From an uncultured Actinomycetes bacterium (GTDB taxonomy: Bacteria > Actinomycetota > Coriobacteriia > Coriobacteriales > Atopobiaceae): a stretch of DNA of 64,000 nucleotides. Positions 30,564 through 39,472 of the stretch are shown here, piece by piece; position 1 is the first letter of the stretch, and the number at the start of each line of letters is the position of its first letter. Made by a program: the position numbers and the translations under genes. The notes under the pieces are model-generated. The model saw only the letters and a program-made list of their open reading frames with translations. It searched no databases and was not told the DNA's origin. The stretch spans positions 1 to 64,000 of the forward strand of contig OMXZ01000001.1 of assembly GCA_900315165.1 (NCBI GenBank), given 5' to 3'.

Positions 30564-32660
30564 CTATGACGAGCCAATAAAGTCAGCGAGGTCGATCGTG
30601 AGCGGAATCGCCACGCCGGTCCCGGGAATCTCGATCTCCGCAACGGTAAAGACGGTCCCATCCAAAACCCCGAGACGATTCAGCGCCTCCCGCGCCAACG
30701 TCGATGCAGCCCTCCGCCGGTCCTCGGGCAGCTCGGTTAGCACCTGTCGCGCAAAGCCCACATTCGACCCCGCCTCCCCCGCTTGGTCGAGCACGTTTTG
30801 GGAGTGCGTGAGGACGGGCTTGCGCGCACGCATGTCCACTGGCTCGAAACCAGCACCCGCCACGATATCCGAGATGCGGTTTTTTAACCAGCCGCCGACA
30901 CCGAGCCCGGATATCTCGTCGAAGCCGTCGAGGAAGCCGTCTACGTTCGTTTTGGCCGAGCCATAGTCCGCCCCGTAATCGACCAGCATCTCTCCCCAGA
31001 ACCCGCAGACCGCATCGGCCAGGTCACCCGCACCGAAACCGGAGCGCGACTTGAGCCCCGAGAAGAGATCGGACAGCACGTTGGTACCGTCGCTCGTCTC
31101 CTCGGTCGCGAGCACGGCAGCCGACACCGCGAGGCCCGGCGGCAGCTCTGCGCCCGAAAGGAACGAAGCCGTCAGCTCGGTCGGGACCGACACGCCGCCC
31201 TCGCGCCCGACCACTGCCACACATCCCTGCCAGCCCGCGGGTTTGAACTCGGGACGGTCGACGGAAAGCGCCTCGATCGCCTGCTCGAAAAGGTCCGCTC
31301 CCTCCTCGGCGATACCCTGGAGCTTCTCATCGGCATCAGCCTCCTCCGCCTTGGCCTGGGTATACTCGGTACCCGCCTCAGCGATGATGCGCCAGTAATG
31401 CTCGAAGCCGTTGTCGGTATTCGTCGAGGCGTTTGCGACGACGCCCATCATGCCCACGGTCATCTTGCAGGCCTCGCACCTCTGTACACCCGCATCGACC
31501 TCCGCGAGCGAAGCGGTGCCCGACGCGGGCCCCGTTGCACCCGGGCAATCAAGGGAGCTGTGCAATGTGCGCCCTCCCCCCTCGTCGGTACAGGGCCAAA
31601 TCGACTCGGTATAGAGGGGCGTCTCACGAATGTCGGCACCGTGCGGCATGACGGGCAGGTCGATCATGACCGTCCCGCCTTCCTCGACGCAGGTCGCCCC
31701 CTCAAGCTGCTCGATCGCGTATTGATAGAAACGTCTGCGCGCGGCGCTGCGGCTCATCGCCTCCGGGCCCGAACCGTCGGGCTTCTCGGCCTCCAGGCGC
31801 ACCCGGTAGTAATTGATCGCCCGGGTACGCGCATACCCCCACCGCCATGCCGACGCGCTCCCGTAATTCGGGTTGTAGACATCCGAGAGACCCGCGAGGT
31901 GTCCGGCTCGCTCGCGTGCGCATTTCGGGTCGTCCACGCAGTCGGCCCGCCACGCACGTTCGCGGGCGGCGTTCGCCTTGTCCTCAGCGGCCTTCCTTTC
32001 GTCCGAGGCGTCCTGCAGCTCCTGCGCACTCTGATCAAGCGCGGCCTCATCCTCGGCGGTTTCCGCGGCCTCCTGCTCCAGGAAGCTATAATCCGTCTCG
32101 GAGGTCAGGGGGCAGGGCACCGCCGTGCCCGAGTACTCCATCGAACCCGCGCAGTTTGCTGAGATGCACGACGACGCGTTCGCCATCACAATCGCGGGGA
32201 GCGCGGCCTCGAGCTTTTGCAGCCCCTGCGCCGCAGAGGTCGCAAAGCTCCTCCGCTCGTCCAATAGGCTCTTTCCCGCCTGCACCACATCCGCCGAGGC
32301 AGCCTCGGTCGGCCCCGTGGGTATCATGGCGAGCACGAGACCCGCGCCCAATGTGACAAGGCCGGCGATGCCCATCGAGAGCACGCAGGCATCCGACACC
32401 TGGGCGACGGTCGTGAAGCCCGCGACGGCGTTCTCCCCCGCCATCGCCGCCGCATCGGCAACCTGCTGCACGTCGGCCGCCCGCGCCTGAGACCAGGCTG
32501 CCGCTGCCGTCCCGAAGACGAGCGTGAGACTCACCAGCATCGCCACGACCAGGGCAATGGCGGTGTAACCTCCCTCGTCGTCGATGAAGGTCCCGATGTC
32601 CGGGCGGACGGAACGCCTACGCCCCCGCCGCTCAGCCCCACATCTCGAGCCAGTCCCCAT
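30564..32660 (-). CDS. Large TadG-like secreted/anchored pilus-locus protein
   Basis: A 698-residue protein with one N-terminal membrane segment (residues 30-53) after DEGGYTAIALVVAMLVS. This resembles TadG/TadE starts but lacks Glu5, so peptidase processing is doubtful. ADVQQVADAAAMAGENAVAG follows, typical of TadG N-termini. The long outer part includes an acidic coiled-coil-like stretch (about 190-235, rich in A/E/K/R) and several Cys pairs (for example CEACKMT). Function is presumably in pilus biogenesis or at the tip. The start overlaps the previous gene by 29 nt. Confidence 0.7.
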   Translation of the reverse strand: MGTGSRCGAERRGRRRSVRPDIGTFIDDEGGYTAIALVVAMLVSLTLVFGTAAAAWSQARAADVQQVADAAAMAGENAVAGFTTVAQVSDACVLSMGIAGLVTLGAGLVLAMIPTGPTEAASADVVQAGKSLLDERRSFATSAAQGLQKLEAALPAIVMANASSCISANCAGSMEYSGTAVPCPLTSETDYSFLEQEAAETAEDEAALDQSAQELQDASDERKAAEDKANAARERAWRADCVDDPKCARERAGHLAGLSDVYNPNYGSASAWRWGYARTRAINYYRVRLEAEKPDGSGPEAMSRSAARRRFYQYAIEQLEGATCVEEGGTVMIDLPVMPHGADIRETPLYTESIWPCTDEGGGRTLHSSLDCPGATGPASGTASLAEVDAGVQRCEACKMTVGMMGVVANASTNTDNGFEHYWRIIAEAGTEYTQAKAEEADADEKLQGIAEEGADLFEQAIEALSVDRPEFKPAGWQGCVAVVGREGGVSVPTELTASFLSGAELPPGLAVSAAVLATEETSDGTNVLSDLFSGLKSRSGFGAGDLADAVCGFWGEMLVDYGADYGSAKTNVDGFLDGFDEISGLGVGGWLKNRISDIVAGAGFEPVDMRARKPVLTHSQNVLDQAGEAGSNVGFARQVLTELPEDRRRAASTLAREALNRLGVLDGTVFTVAEIEIPGTGVAIPLTIDLADFIGSS

Positions 32661-33138
32661 AGCTCCCTCCCAACCACGACGGCCTCAGTACCTGCTTCAC
32701 CTCGACGTGAAGAACCAGCCCCGTACCGTCCCTTTCGGCCAATGGGGCCGACACCAGCGAAAAGAGCGGCAATGGCCTCGCGTGGCCCGTAATGGTGACG
32801 CTGGCAACGCGACCGTCATCACCCTGGGCGACACCGATCTGCCAGTCGTCCGTGCCTCCCACGTGGAAGACGGACACCTCGGGCACGGCCGCGAGCCTCC
32901 GGCGCGCATATTGCTCACATTCCGTCAGGTCCTCGGCGCCCCGCGCCGTCAGCACTGCGCGTGCGGTTTCTGCCGCAGTACCGTGCATGACTGCCCGGGT
33001 ATAGAGCAGGCAGACCGGCTGGACGAGGATCCCAAGCAGCAGCATCACGCTCGGGATGAGCACGGCGGCCTCCACCGTCGCCTGTCCCGCGCACTGGCGC
33101 CTAAAAGAGCAGGACGTCTTCCGCATGCACAAGCGCAT
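32632..33138 (-). CDS. TadE-like pseudopilin
   Basis: A protein of about 168 residues. The prepilin site is CAG|QATVEAAVLIPSVMLLLG, with Glu5 after cleavage and one hydrophobic helix. The soluble part is beta-rich, with one Cys (LTECEQYARRRL). The exact start is uncertain: the ATG at 33138 has only a G-rich site directly before it, and an ATG at 33126 is also possible. It overlaps genes on both sides, as elsewhere in this operon. Confidence 0.8.
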   Translation of the reverse strand: MRLCMRKTSCSFRRQCAGQATVEAAVLIPSVMLLLGILVQPVCLLYTRAVMHGTAAETARAVLTARGAEDLTECEQYARRRLAAVPEVSVFHVGGTDDWQIGVAQGDDGRVASVTITGHARPLPLFSLVSAPLAERDGTGLVLHVEVKQVLRPSWLGGSYGDWLEMWG

Positions 33139-33307
33139 CCCCCGCCCCGAGCACGTGCGACGCCGCATCGATCGCCAGGTTGAGCAGCCTGCCGTCCCGT
33201 CCCGCGTGCCAGAGCGCCCCCAGCGCCACGACCAGCGACAGGAAGACAAAAAGCACCACCGCGTATTCGACCGTCGATTGCCCGTCCGTCCCTCTCCCAT
33301 GCCTCAT
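33101..33307 (-). CDS. Small Flp/TadE-type prepilin
   Basis: A 68-residue protein with a short basic leader, the processing site DG|QSTVEYAVVLFVFLSLVV (Glu5, Tyr6 in the mature form) and little beyond the hydrophobic helix. In size and motif it is a second Flp-like subunit beside the flp gene at 33885. GAGGGGGC is well placed before the ATG at 33307. It overlaps its neighbours on both sides. Confidence 0.75.
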   Translation of the reverse strand: MRHGRGTDGQSTVEYAVVLFVFLSLVVALGALWHAGRDGRLLNLAIDAASHVLGAGDALVHAEDVLLF

Positions 33308-33888
33308 CACCCAGCCCCCTCGTCAACCTGTCCATATCCTTCAGCCGCAGCGGATGACGCCCATGCTTCGGCGTCCATCCGCACAGCCGTGGCCGCACAT
33401 CCTGCACCGGACTCCTCGGCGCGCAGCACGCATACGTCGACCCAGCCGTCCCCCTGGACCACGCAGCCCCACATCTCACCGTATAGGTCGAGATAGCCGC
33501 TCCTCACGAGCAGACAGTCCTTCCGGTCCCGATAGGCCGAGAGCAGCTCAGCACCCGCCTCCGGCACATCGACCGCGAACACGGCCTCCCCTCGGGCGCA
33601 TCCGTCCTCGTCCACCTGACCCGAGAGCTGTGCGAAGAGCTCCCGCACTTGAGTCGATCCGCTTCCCTGGCCCGCACCGACAGCCTCCGTCTCGGACGGG
33701 ACGGCCGCACCAGGTCCCGCAGGCCCGGCGGCGTCCGAGCCGCCGAGTCTGTCCGAGCCCGCGGAACCTTCGGAACAAAAGGAGGACGACGGGCTTGTCT
33801 GCAAATAGACGCCAAGCGCAACCAAGGCGACCACCGCCGCGATTGCGAGCACCATGCCCCGCACCGTCTTATCCGCCCGTCGCCTCAC
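33307..33888 (-). CDS. Single-pass membrane protein of the Tad locus, unknown function
   Basis: A 193-residue protein with a membrane helix at residues 12-29 and an extracytoplasmic domain after a Ser/Gly/Ala-rich linker. Paired cysteines (for example DGCARGEAVF, KDCLLVRSGYLDLYGEMWGC) suggest disulfides. A GTG start is chosen because it overlaps the flp stop codon (GTGA); an ATG 11 codons later is possible. No named family is recognised. Its place directly after flp suggests a role in pilin handling. Confidence 0.65.
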   Translation of the reverse strand: MRRRADKTVRGMVLAIAAVVALVALGVYLQTSPSSSFCSEGSAGSDRLGGSDAAGPAGPGAAVPSETEAVGAGQGSGSTQVRELFAQLSGQVDEDGCARGEAVFAVDVPEAGAELLSAYRDRKDCLLVRSGYLDLYGEMWGCVVQGDGWVDVCVLRAEESGAGCAATAVRMDAEAWASSAAAEGYGQVDEGAG

Positions 33889-34085
33889 AGCGAGTTGATC
33901 CCGCTCGCTATCGCGTCCCAGAGCGACTGGAGCTTGTCCTTGAAGGCGACAATCGCAACGATCGCGATTACAACCAGCACTCCGACAAGGATCGCGTACT
34001 CCGTCGTGCCCTGCCCGCGCTCGTCGCCGCCTATCCGGCGCAAGCCCTCGCCCACCTTCGTGACCGCCTTGCAATACGTCCTCAT
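33885..34085 (-). CDS. flp: Flp-type pilin
   Basis: A 66-residue prepilin: a 24-residue basic leader, cleavage site DERG|QGTTEYAILVGVLVVIA with Glu5-Tyr6, a hydrophobic helix and a short amphipathic tail ending SGINSL. This is the major structural subunit of the Flp/Tad pilus. AAAGGAGTG precedes the ATG at 34085. It lies 52 nt after tadC, a little more than other gaps in the operon, which may allow separate mRNA processing or promoter control for this abundant product. Confidence 0.92.
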   Translation of the reverse strand: MRTYCKAVTKVGEGLRRIGGDERGQGTTEYAILVGVLVVIAIVAIVAFKDKLQSLWDAIASGINSL

Positions 34086-34137
34086 CGCACACTCCTTTCC
34101 CCAGCGGCATCCGCCGCACATTGCCTCCTAACCGTTC

Positions 34138-34800
34138 CTAGCCAAGCGAGACCGCCGAGCCCAGAAGCGGGCCCAATATCGCGATCAGCATCGCAGGCAC
34201 GATCAACGTCCCCATCGGAATCAGCATCTTGACCGGCACCTTCTCAATCCGCTCCTCCATCTCGGAGCGCTGCTCATCGCGTATCGCCTGCGCCTGCTGC
34301 TCGAGCACCGCCGCCAGCGGGGAGCCGAAGGCGAGCGCCTGCGAGACAGCATCCGCAAACCGCCTCAGCGCTCCGATTCCCAACTCGTCCGACAGCCTCC
34401 TCAGAGCCTCGTCGCGCGTCGAGACGCCCATCCGCCAGGACTCGAGCGCCTCGCGGAACGCATGCGACAGGCCGCTGTCGCATCGGTCGCAGTAGAGCTC
34501 CAGCGACGCGTCGAACGACAATCCCGCCGACAGGCCCAGCGTCAGCACGTCGAGCATGTCCGGCATCTGCTGCAGGCCTTCCGAGCTGCGCCGGCGCCGC
34601 TCCTCCTGCCTGCGCATCTCGGCCAGATAGGGAAAGGCGGCTTCCGCCTTCTTTCGCATCTGCGCGACCAGGTCGCCGAGAGGGTCGCCACGCGGCTCCG
34701 CGGAGGGCTTCGCCCGCGTCCCGCCCAGCAGAACAAAAGTCGCCAACGCCCCGCAGCCCCCGCACGCCGCCGTCAGCACCACGCCTGTCAGGTCCATCAC
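34138..34800 (-). CDS. tadC: TadC-like pilus platform protein
   Basis: A 220-residue T2SSF-domain membrane protein: an N-terminal hydrophobic segment, a cytoplasmic helical bundle (MPDMLDVLTLGLSAGLSFDA, then SPLAAVLEQQAQAIRDEQ) and a C-terminal pair of hydrophobic segments. With TadB it forms the inner-membrane platform of the Tad secretion motor. It overlaps tadB by 4 nt. It is short for the family (TadC is usually near 300 residues), the N-terminal membrane region being reduced. Confidence 0.85.
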   Translation of the reverse strand: MMDLTGVVLTAACGGCGALATFVLLGGTRAKPSAEPRGDPLGDLVAQMRKKAEAAFPYLAEMRRQEERRRRSSEGLQQMPDMLDVLTLGLSAGLSFDASLELYCDRCDSGLSHAFREALESWRMGVSTRDEALRRLSDELGIGALRRFADAVSQALAFGSPLAAVLEQQAQAIRDEQRSEMEERIEKVPVKMLIPMGTLIVPAMLIAILGPLLGSAVSLG

Positions 34801-35744
34801 AACACCCCCTTCATGAGCCGTCGCACGATGGCGAGGGCAAGCGCGTCCATCGCAAGCGCCAGGAGCACGCTGACGATGCCCGCCGGGGTGGTCAGCCCCT
34901 TCTGAAAGTCAGGCGATATCAGCGAAAGCGTCCCCACCAGGACCAGCGGCAGCAGGCACACGACCCGTACAGAAAGGCGAACCTGGGCCGTCTTCACGTC
35001 GAGCAGGCGCTCCATCTCGCTCTGCCGCTCTGCGAGCTTCGCGGTCGTCTCGAGCAGGCCGCGCAGGGGGCTGCCCGTACGCTGGGAGATAAGGAGCGCC
35101 GTGACCAACAGGTCGGCGCGGGGAACAGCAAGCTCCCCCGAAAGGGACTCGAGCGCCTCGCGGGTCGAAGCCCCGCAGCGCAGGCGCATCGCGACGCGGG
35201 AGAACGCCTGGGCGGCCGGGCCTCGCCCATGGGAGCCGACGTAGTCAATCGCCTGCGCGAGGGTCTCGCCCGACCCAAGCGCCAATGCGAGGGCACGCAG
35301 GACGTCGGGCATCTCCTCCGCCATGCGTCTCGCACGCCGCCGCTGCCGGGACGAGTCCCAGAGCGGCACACCGACCGCAATCGCACCTATGGGCACCAAT
35401 GCCCCAGGGACGGAACGCGAGAGCAACGCGCAGACAAGGCAGGCGGCGCCGCAGCAGGTGAGCATCAGCCCCAACGCCTGCTCGCGACCGAGAGCCGGCT
35501 GCATTCTGTGGGTCTTCCGCGCGGCGGCGTCGGCGGCCTCGCGCCATGGGTCGAGATTCAGAAGCCATCCCACCAGGCGCATGCGACCCGCCGTACCCGC
35601 GACGAGGGACAGTTTCCTCCAAAAGGCGCGACGCATCTGGCTCGCACTATGGGCCTCCCTTGCGCCACCCGTCAGCACATACGCCGCAACCCAAACGACT
35701 GCTCCGCAACCCGCGGGGAGCGCTACCCCAAAAACCGCCTCCAT
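34797..35744 (-). CDS. tadB: TadB-like pilus platform protein
   Basis: A 315-residue T2SSF membrane protein with hydrophobic segments near both ends and the middle. The cytoplasmic T2SSF core includes MPDVLRALALALGSGETLAQ and ISQRTGSPLRGLLETTAKLA. It partners TadC in the membrane and is driven by the TadA ATPase. The start lies 22 nt inside the end of tadA. Length and order match Tad loci of Actinobacteria. Confidence 0.88.
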   Translation of the reverse strand: MEAVFGVALPAGCGAVVWVAAYVLTGGAREAHSASQMRRAFWRKLSLVAGTAGRMRLVGWLLNLDPWREAADAAARKTHRMQPALGREQALGLMLTCCGAACLVCALLSRSVPGALVPIGAIAVGVPLWDSSRQRRRARRMAEEMPDVLRALALALGSGETLAQAIDYVGSHGRGPAAQAFSRVAMRLRCGASTREALESLSGELAVPRADLLVTALLISQRTGSPLRGLLETTAKLAERQSEMERLLDVKTAQVRLSVRVVCLLPLVLVGTLSLISPDFQKGLTTPAGIVSVLLALAMDALALAIVRRLMKGVL

Positions 35745-37060
35745 GCTGCCACCTCCCCCTCACCAAGTCCGCCGGAGGCAAGCGCCGGCACGATGAAGTC
35801 CGGTTCGCGCACAAGCCGCCACGCATCCGACGCAGCGTCATACGAGACGCATTCGGTCAGCTCCACGCCTCCTTCGGCGCCGCGCGTCACCGTCGATAGA
35901 GACGTGATCCGTCGTTCACCACCGGGCAAGCGGGCGCTCATCACGATCAGGTCGAGCGCCGTCGCGATCTGTTCCTCGATAATCGAGGCGGGTAGGTCCA
36001 TCCCGAAGCGCGCCATCAGCACCAGACGCAGGATGGCTTCCTCGGACGTGCCGGCATGCAATGTGGTCAGGCTGCCGTCGTGACCCGTGTTCATGGCCTG
36101 CAGCATGTCAATCGTCTCGGCGCCGCGGCACTCGCCGACCACGATGCGGTCCGGGCGCATACGCAGGGCATTGCCCACCAGGTCGCGGATCGTGATGGCG
36201 CCGCTGCCCTCGATCGAGGCGTCGCGGGCCTCCAGCCTCACGACGTCGGGATGCGAGTCGAACCGCAGCTCGGCGGAGTCCTCGATCGTCACGATGCGCT
36301 CCGCTGGGTCGATCTCGCACGACAACGCATTGAGCAGGGTTGTCTTTCCCGAACCGGTTCCGCCCGCCACCGCAATGTCCTGCCGCATGCGCACCGCCCA
36401 CGACAGCAGCATCGCGTACCACTCCGGCAGCGATCCCAGCTCTACCAGCTCGTTCAGGGTCGTAATGCGGTTGGAGAACTTGCGGATGGTCACCGCCGGC
36501 CCGTCGATCGCGATGGGACGTGCCACGGCGTTCACACGGTCGCCGTTGGCGAGGCGAGCGTTCACCAGAGGACTTGCCCGATCGAGACGACGTCCGAGCG
36601 GGGCCAGGATGCGGTCGATCGTCACCATGATCTGCTCTGCCGACTCGAAGGCGACGTCTGCCCGCCAGAGTCTGCCTCCCCGTTCATAGAAGAGGCGTCC
36701 GGGCCCGTTCACGATGACCTCGGTCACCGTGTCATCATCAAGCAGCGACTGTATGGGGCCGAGTCCACAGACCTCGTCGAGCACTTGCTCGATCAAGGCC
36801 TCGCGGGCGGCGGCCGACTCCCCCTCGTATTCAGACGAGTTCAGGATGGCCTGACAGGTCACGCGCAGCTCGTCGCGCGCCCGCGCCGCATCGGACCCCG
36901 AGACCAGGGCCGCCATCGCCTCGAGTCCCAGACGCGAGACCAGCTCGTCTTTCAGGTGCTCACGCAACTCTGCACGGGCCTGGCGGTCCTCGTCGGCGAC
37001 GTCCTCCTGGACCCCGCGGTATTTTTCCTCCTGCTCCCGCACGCGCTCCAGAACCGACAT
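35723..37060 (-). CDS. tadA: TadA/CpaF pilus assembly ATPase
   Basis: A 445-residue secretion ATPase that powers Flp pilus assembly. An N-terminal helical region is followed by the core: Walker A AGGTGSGKTTLLNAL near residue 235, the Asp box IVTIEDSAELRF, then the His box GHDGSLTTLHAGTSEEAILR. GAAGG before the ATG at 37060 fixes the start, which overlaps the tadZ stop (TGATG). All ATPase motifs are intact. Confidence 0.95.
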   Translation of the reverse strand: MSVLERVREQEEKYRGVQEDVADEDRQARAELREHLKDELVSRLGLEAMAALVSGSDAARARDELRVTCQAILNSSEYEGESAAAREALIEQVLDEVCGLGPIQSLLDDDTVTEVIVNGPGRLFYERGGRLWRADVAFESAEQIMVTIDRILAPLGRRLDRASPLVNARLANGDRVNAVARPIAIDGPAVTIRKFSNRITTLNELVELGSLPEWYAMLLSWAVRMRQDIAVAGGTGSGKTTLLNALSCEIDPAERIVTIEDSAELRFDSHPDVVRLEARDASIEGSGAITIRDLVGNALRMRPDRIVVGECRGAETIDMLQAMNTGHDGSLTTLHAGTSEEAILRLVLMARFGMDLPASIIEEQIATALDLIVMSARLPGGERRITSLSTVTRGAEGGVELTECVSYDAASDAWRLVREPDFIVPALASGGLGEGEVAAWRRFLG

Positions 37061-38340
37061 CAGCTTGCCTTCTTTCGACCGATCGCGAAATGTTTTTTGC
37101 GTGGCTGGGCGTCTTCCAGCGCCCGGTTTGCGGCCTCCGCTGCGGGGAGGCATCCGAGCTCCTCGAGAATCTGCGCCAAGGCCTGTGCGACCGACGCCGT
37201 GAAATCCGAGTCCAACCGGGCCAGCTCGGCCACGTTGCCCTCCGCAAGCAGCTCCCCTACCTCATAGCCGCCTTCCAGCACGCGGTAGGCGCGTGCCGTC
37301 TCGAGGCCCGCCTCGCCACGACCGACAGAGCGGTCGAAGTGCCGCCTGCGGTCCCCGTGGTTTGCCACGCGCACGATGCGGGTGCGCGCGACGCCGAGCC
37401 GTACCGCCAGAGCCGAGACACGCGCCAGCGAGCCGATCTTCACAGCCGACTCCGGATGTACGAGCAACAGACGGCTACAGCGTTGAAAGGCCTGTGCCGT
37501 CGCATCGGTACAGGTAGCCGAGGTGTCCACCAGCACCAGGTCGCAAGAGAATGCGGCGGCGTCCAGGAGCGGCATCACCAAGGGTGCCGCACGTTCCGCG
37601 AGCTCCGGCCTCGAACAGGGCCCCCACAAGGTGACGCCCTCGGCCGCCGCGACGCCGATTCCGCCCCAGTCCATTTCGTCAGGAGCATCCCCCTCGGGAA
37701 CGCCGTCCAACGCCGCCCCATGGGGAAGGCCAAAACAGGTGAAGAGGTTGCCGCATGCCAGGTCAAGGTCGACCGCTGCCACCCGCATTCCCCAAGAGGC
37801 CGCAACCATCGCCGCCGTGGCGACAATCGCGGTCTTGCCCACGCCCCCGCGTCCCGAGGAGACCGCCAGGACAGGTGCTCCTTGTTTCATCTCCAAAGCC
37901 GTACTCCCTTCCCCCGCCCGCATGGACGGCGCGGACTGGCGTCGGCCGTCCCCATACCGCCGTTTCGCCCCATCCGGGGCCACGGACAGCGCGCCTTCCC
38001 TGCGGGCGGGCAATGCGTCCACGTCGACCGTGAGCGTCACGCCCGCCGCCTGCGCACGCGACCGCTCGGACCCTGAAGGCCCTCTGCCGACCAGCACGAC
38101 CTTGCGTGCCAGCCCGTCCGACACGAGCGCGGCGGCGAGGTTGATGTCCGACACGCCGCGCTCGGTCATCCCGACCGCCGCTCCGACCGCACCCGGCTCC
38201 TCCTCTCGGAAAGCCAGGCGCATGGCTTGCGGGTCCTCCTCGAAATGCACCTCTGCCTCGGGTTCCAGCGACCGCACCGCCCGGACGAGGTCACCGCGAG
38301 CTGCCTCCGCGCAGCAGGCGAGCCAGAGGTTCCCGCTCAT
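37060..38340 (-). CDS. tadZ: TadZ/CpaE-like localisation ATPase
   Basis: A 426-residue protein. The N-terminal 110 residues resemble a receiver-like (atypical, no phosphoacceptor) domain; an Arg/Ser-rich linker follows. The ParA/MinD-like ATPase starts at the deviant Walker motif SSGRGGVGKTA (161-171), with VAAVDLDLACGNLF as the Walker A' region. TadZ proteins place the pilus machine at the cell pole. The stop overlaps the tadA start, and the start overlaps the cpaB stop by 4 nt (ATGA). Confidence 0.88.
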   Translation of the reverse strand: MSGNLWLACCAEAARGDLVRAVRSLEPEAEVHFEEDPQAMRLAFREEEPGAVGAAVGMTERGVSDINLAAALVSDGLARKVVLVGRGPSGSERSRAQAAGVTLTVDVDALPARREGALSVAPDGAKRRYGDGRRQSAPSMRAGEGSTALEMKQGAPVLAVSSGRGGVGKTAIVATAAMVAASWGMRVAAVDLDLACGNLFTCFGLPHGAALDGVPEGDAPDEMDWGGIGVAAAEGVTLWGPCSRPELAERAAPLVMPLLDAAAFSCDLVLVDTSATCTDATAQAFQRCSRLLLVHPESAVKIGSLARVSALAVRLGVARTRIVRVANHGDRRRHFDRSVGRGEAGLETARAYRVLEGGYEVGELLAEGNVAELARLDSDFTASVAQALAQILEELGCLPAAEAANRALEDAQPRKKHFAIGRKKAS

Positions 38341-39134
38341 TGGCCTGCCCCCTGCCCCTCGGACCCAGTCGCCTCTGGGGCGCCGTCCGACGGCTCGGCG
38401 GTGTCTGACGCCTCGTCGCCGTCCGAAGGCTCGGCGCCGTTCTGCACCTGATCGACCGGCAGCTCAGCAGGGGCCTCCGCATCCGCATCCCCCGTGGCCT
38501 CACCGGCTGCGTCGTCAGCCGGCACGACCAGGCGCAGCGTGCCTTCCGCGCTCGCTTCCAGCACCGCCGCCACGTCCTCCGGCTTCACGGAGACCGTGAT
38601 CTGCGCCCCGCTCAGGCTGGCGTTGCCCGATGGCTTGGACAGGACGTGCATGCCCTCGGCCACCTTGGCCGTGCCGTCATCGCTCACGGCAAACGCCTCG
38701 AGCATGGACCCCTGAGCGATGGTGCGTGGAATTCCGAGCTTGTCCGTAATGGGCAACGTGAGTGCGACGTGTCCCTCGGGAACCTCGGCCATCGCCTCGT
38801 CTGCGCGGAAGTTCACGTCGGTCAGCGGCGCACCGTTTGCGGCGGGCACGCTGATCTCCTGACCGAGGACCTTGTCCAGGTCTGTGATGGCACCGTCGGG
38901 CGCCATATCGGCAAGCCAGTCGCGGGTCGCGACATTAGACCTGCTCACCACATCGCCCGGTTCCAGGGCGGTCGTGGCGACGACGAGCTTCACGACCTCG
39001 CCGCCGTAGCGCTCGATCGCCTCGGACCGCACGCGGTCAGCCTCCTGGCGCACATGGCTCGCGTACAGGGAGCAGAGCATCATGCAGAGCACCGCGCAAG
39101 CACCCGCAAAGATGAGCCTGAACCTCTTCGACAT
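38337..39134 (-). CDS. cpaB: CpaB/RcpC-like pilus assembly protein (SAF domain)
   Basis: A 265-residue protein with an N-terminal membrane segment (residues 5-24), then a SAF domain (VKLVVATTALEPGDVVSRSN near 50) and a CpaB-like beta domain. The last 60 residues are an acidic, repeat-like tail (AEPSDG twice). A long G-rich ribosome-binding site (GGGGGGAGGGG) precedes the ATG at 39134. First gene of the pilus operon. In Gram-negatives CpaB acts with the secretin; here there is none, so it probably binds the cell wall or pilus base. Confidence 0.82.
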   Translation of the reverse strand: MSKRFRLIFAGACAVLCMMLCSLYASHVRQEADRVRSEAIERYGGEVVKLVVATTALEPGDVVSRSNVATRDWLADMAPDGAITDLDKVLGQEISVPAANGAPLTDVNFRADEAMAEVPEGHVALTLPITDKLGIPRTIAQGSMLEAFAVSDDGTAKVAEGMHVLSKPSGNASLSGAQITVSVKPEDVAAVLEASAEGTLRLVVPADDAAGEATGDADAEAPAELPVDQVQNGAEPSDGDEASDTAEPSDGAPEATGSEGQGAGQ

Positions 39135-39416
39135 CGCATCCCCTCCCCCCGGCCGCCCTGCGCGGTCGGTACAGGGGATTTTTGCGCGCCATACCCGCTC
39201 GGCGAACGGGAATCTCGGCCGGGCTTGCAGCAAACAGGCTGGCAGCTTGCACGAAACTATGCGCGCAAACTTGCCTGCGCAGCTTGTGCGCGCGCCCGTC
39301 CTACGTCGTATCGCAGCTTGCCAACGGAAGACCTACCGTCCGCGGATTCATGCTCACCATCCACCGATGCACATATTTGCTCATGGCAAGCTTGCCAAAC
39401 TCAACGAACATGCCAA
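39135..39416. other. Leader region of the Tad operon
   Basis: About 280 bp between the rsgA terminator and cpaB with no convincing gene. The promoter of the ten-plus-gene pilus operon must lie here, but no clear -35/-10 pair stands out. A G/C-alternating patch (GCAAACTTGCCTGCGCAGCTTG, written in two parts around 39265) can fold weakly. Confidence 0.45.
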
Positions 39417-39420
39417 TAAA

Positions 39421-39449
39421 ACGAGCCGCAGCCAGAGGCCACGGCTCGT
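39421..39449 (-). terminator. Terminator after rsgA
   Basis: Arms ACGAGCCG / CGGCTCGT pair perfectly, with an inner GCC/GGC. On the minus strand the stem is followed by TTTTATT. It lies 24 nt past the rsgA stop codon. Confidence 0.8.
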
Positions 39450-39472
39450 ATGCAGACAAAATATGGGGTGCG

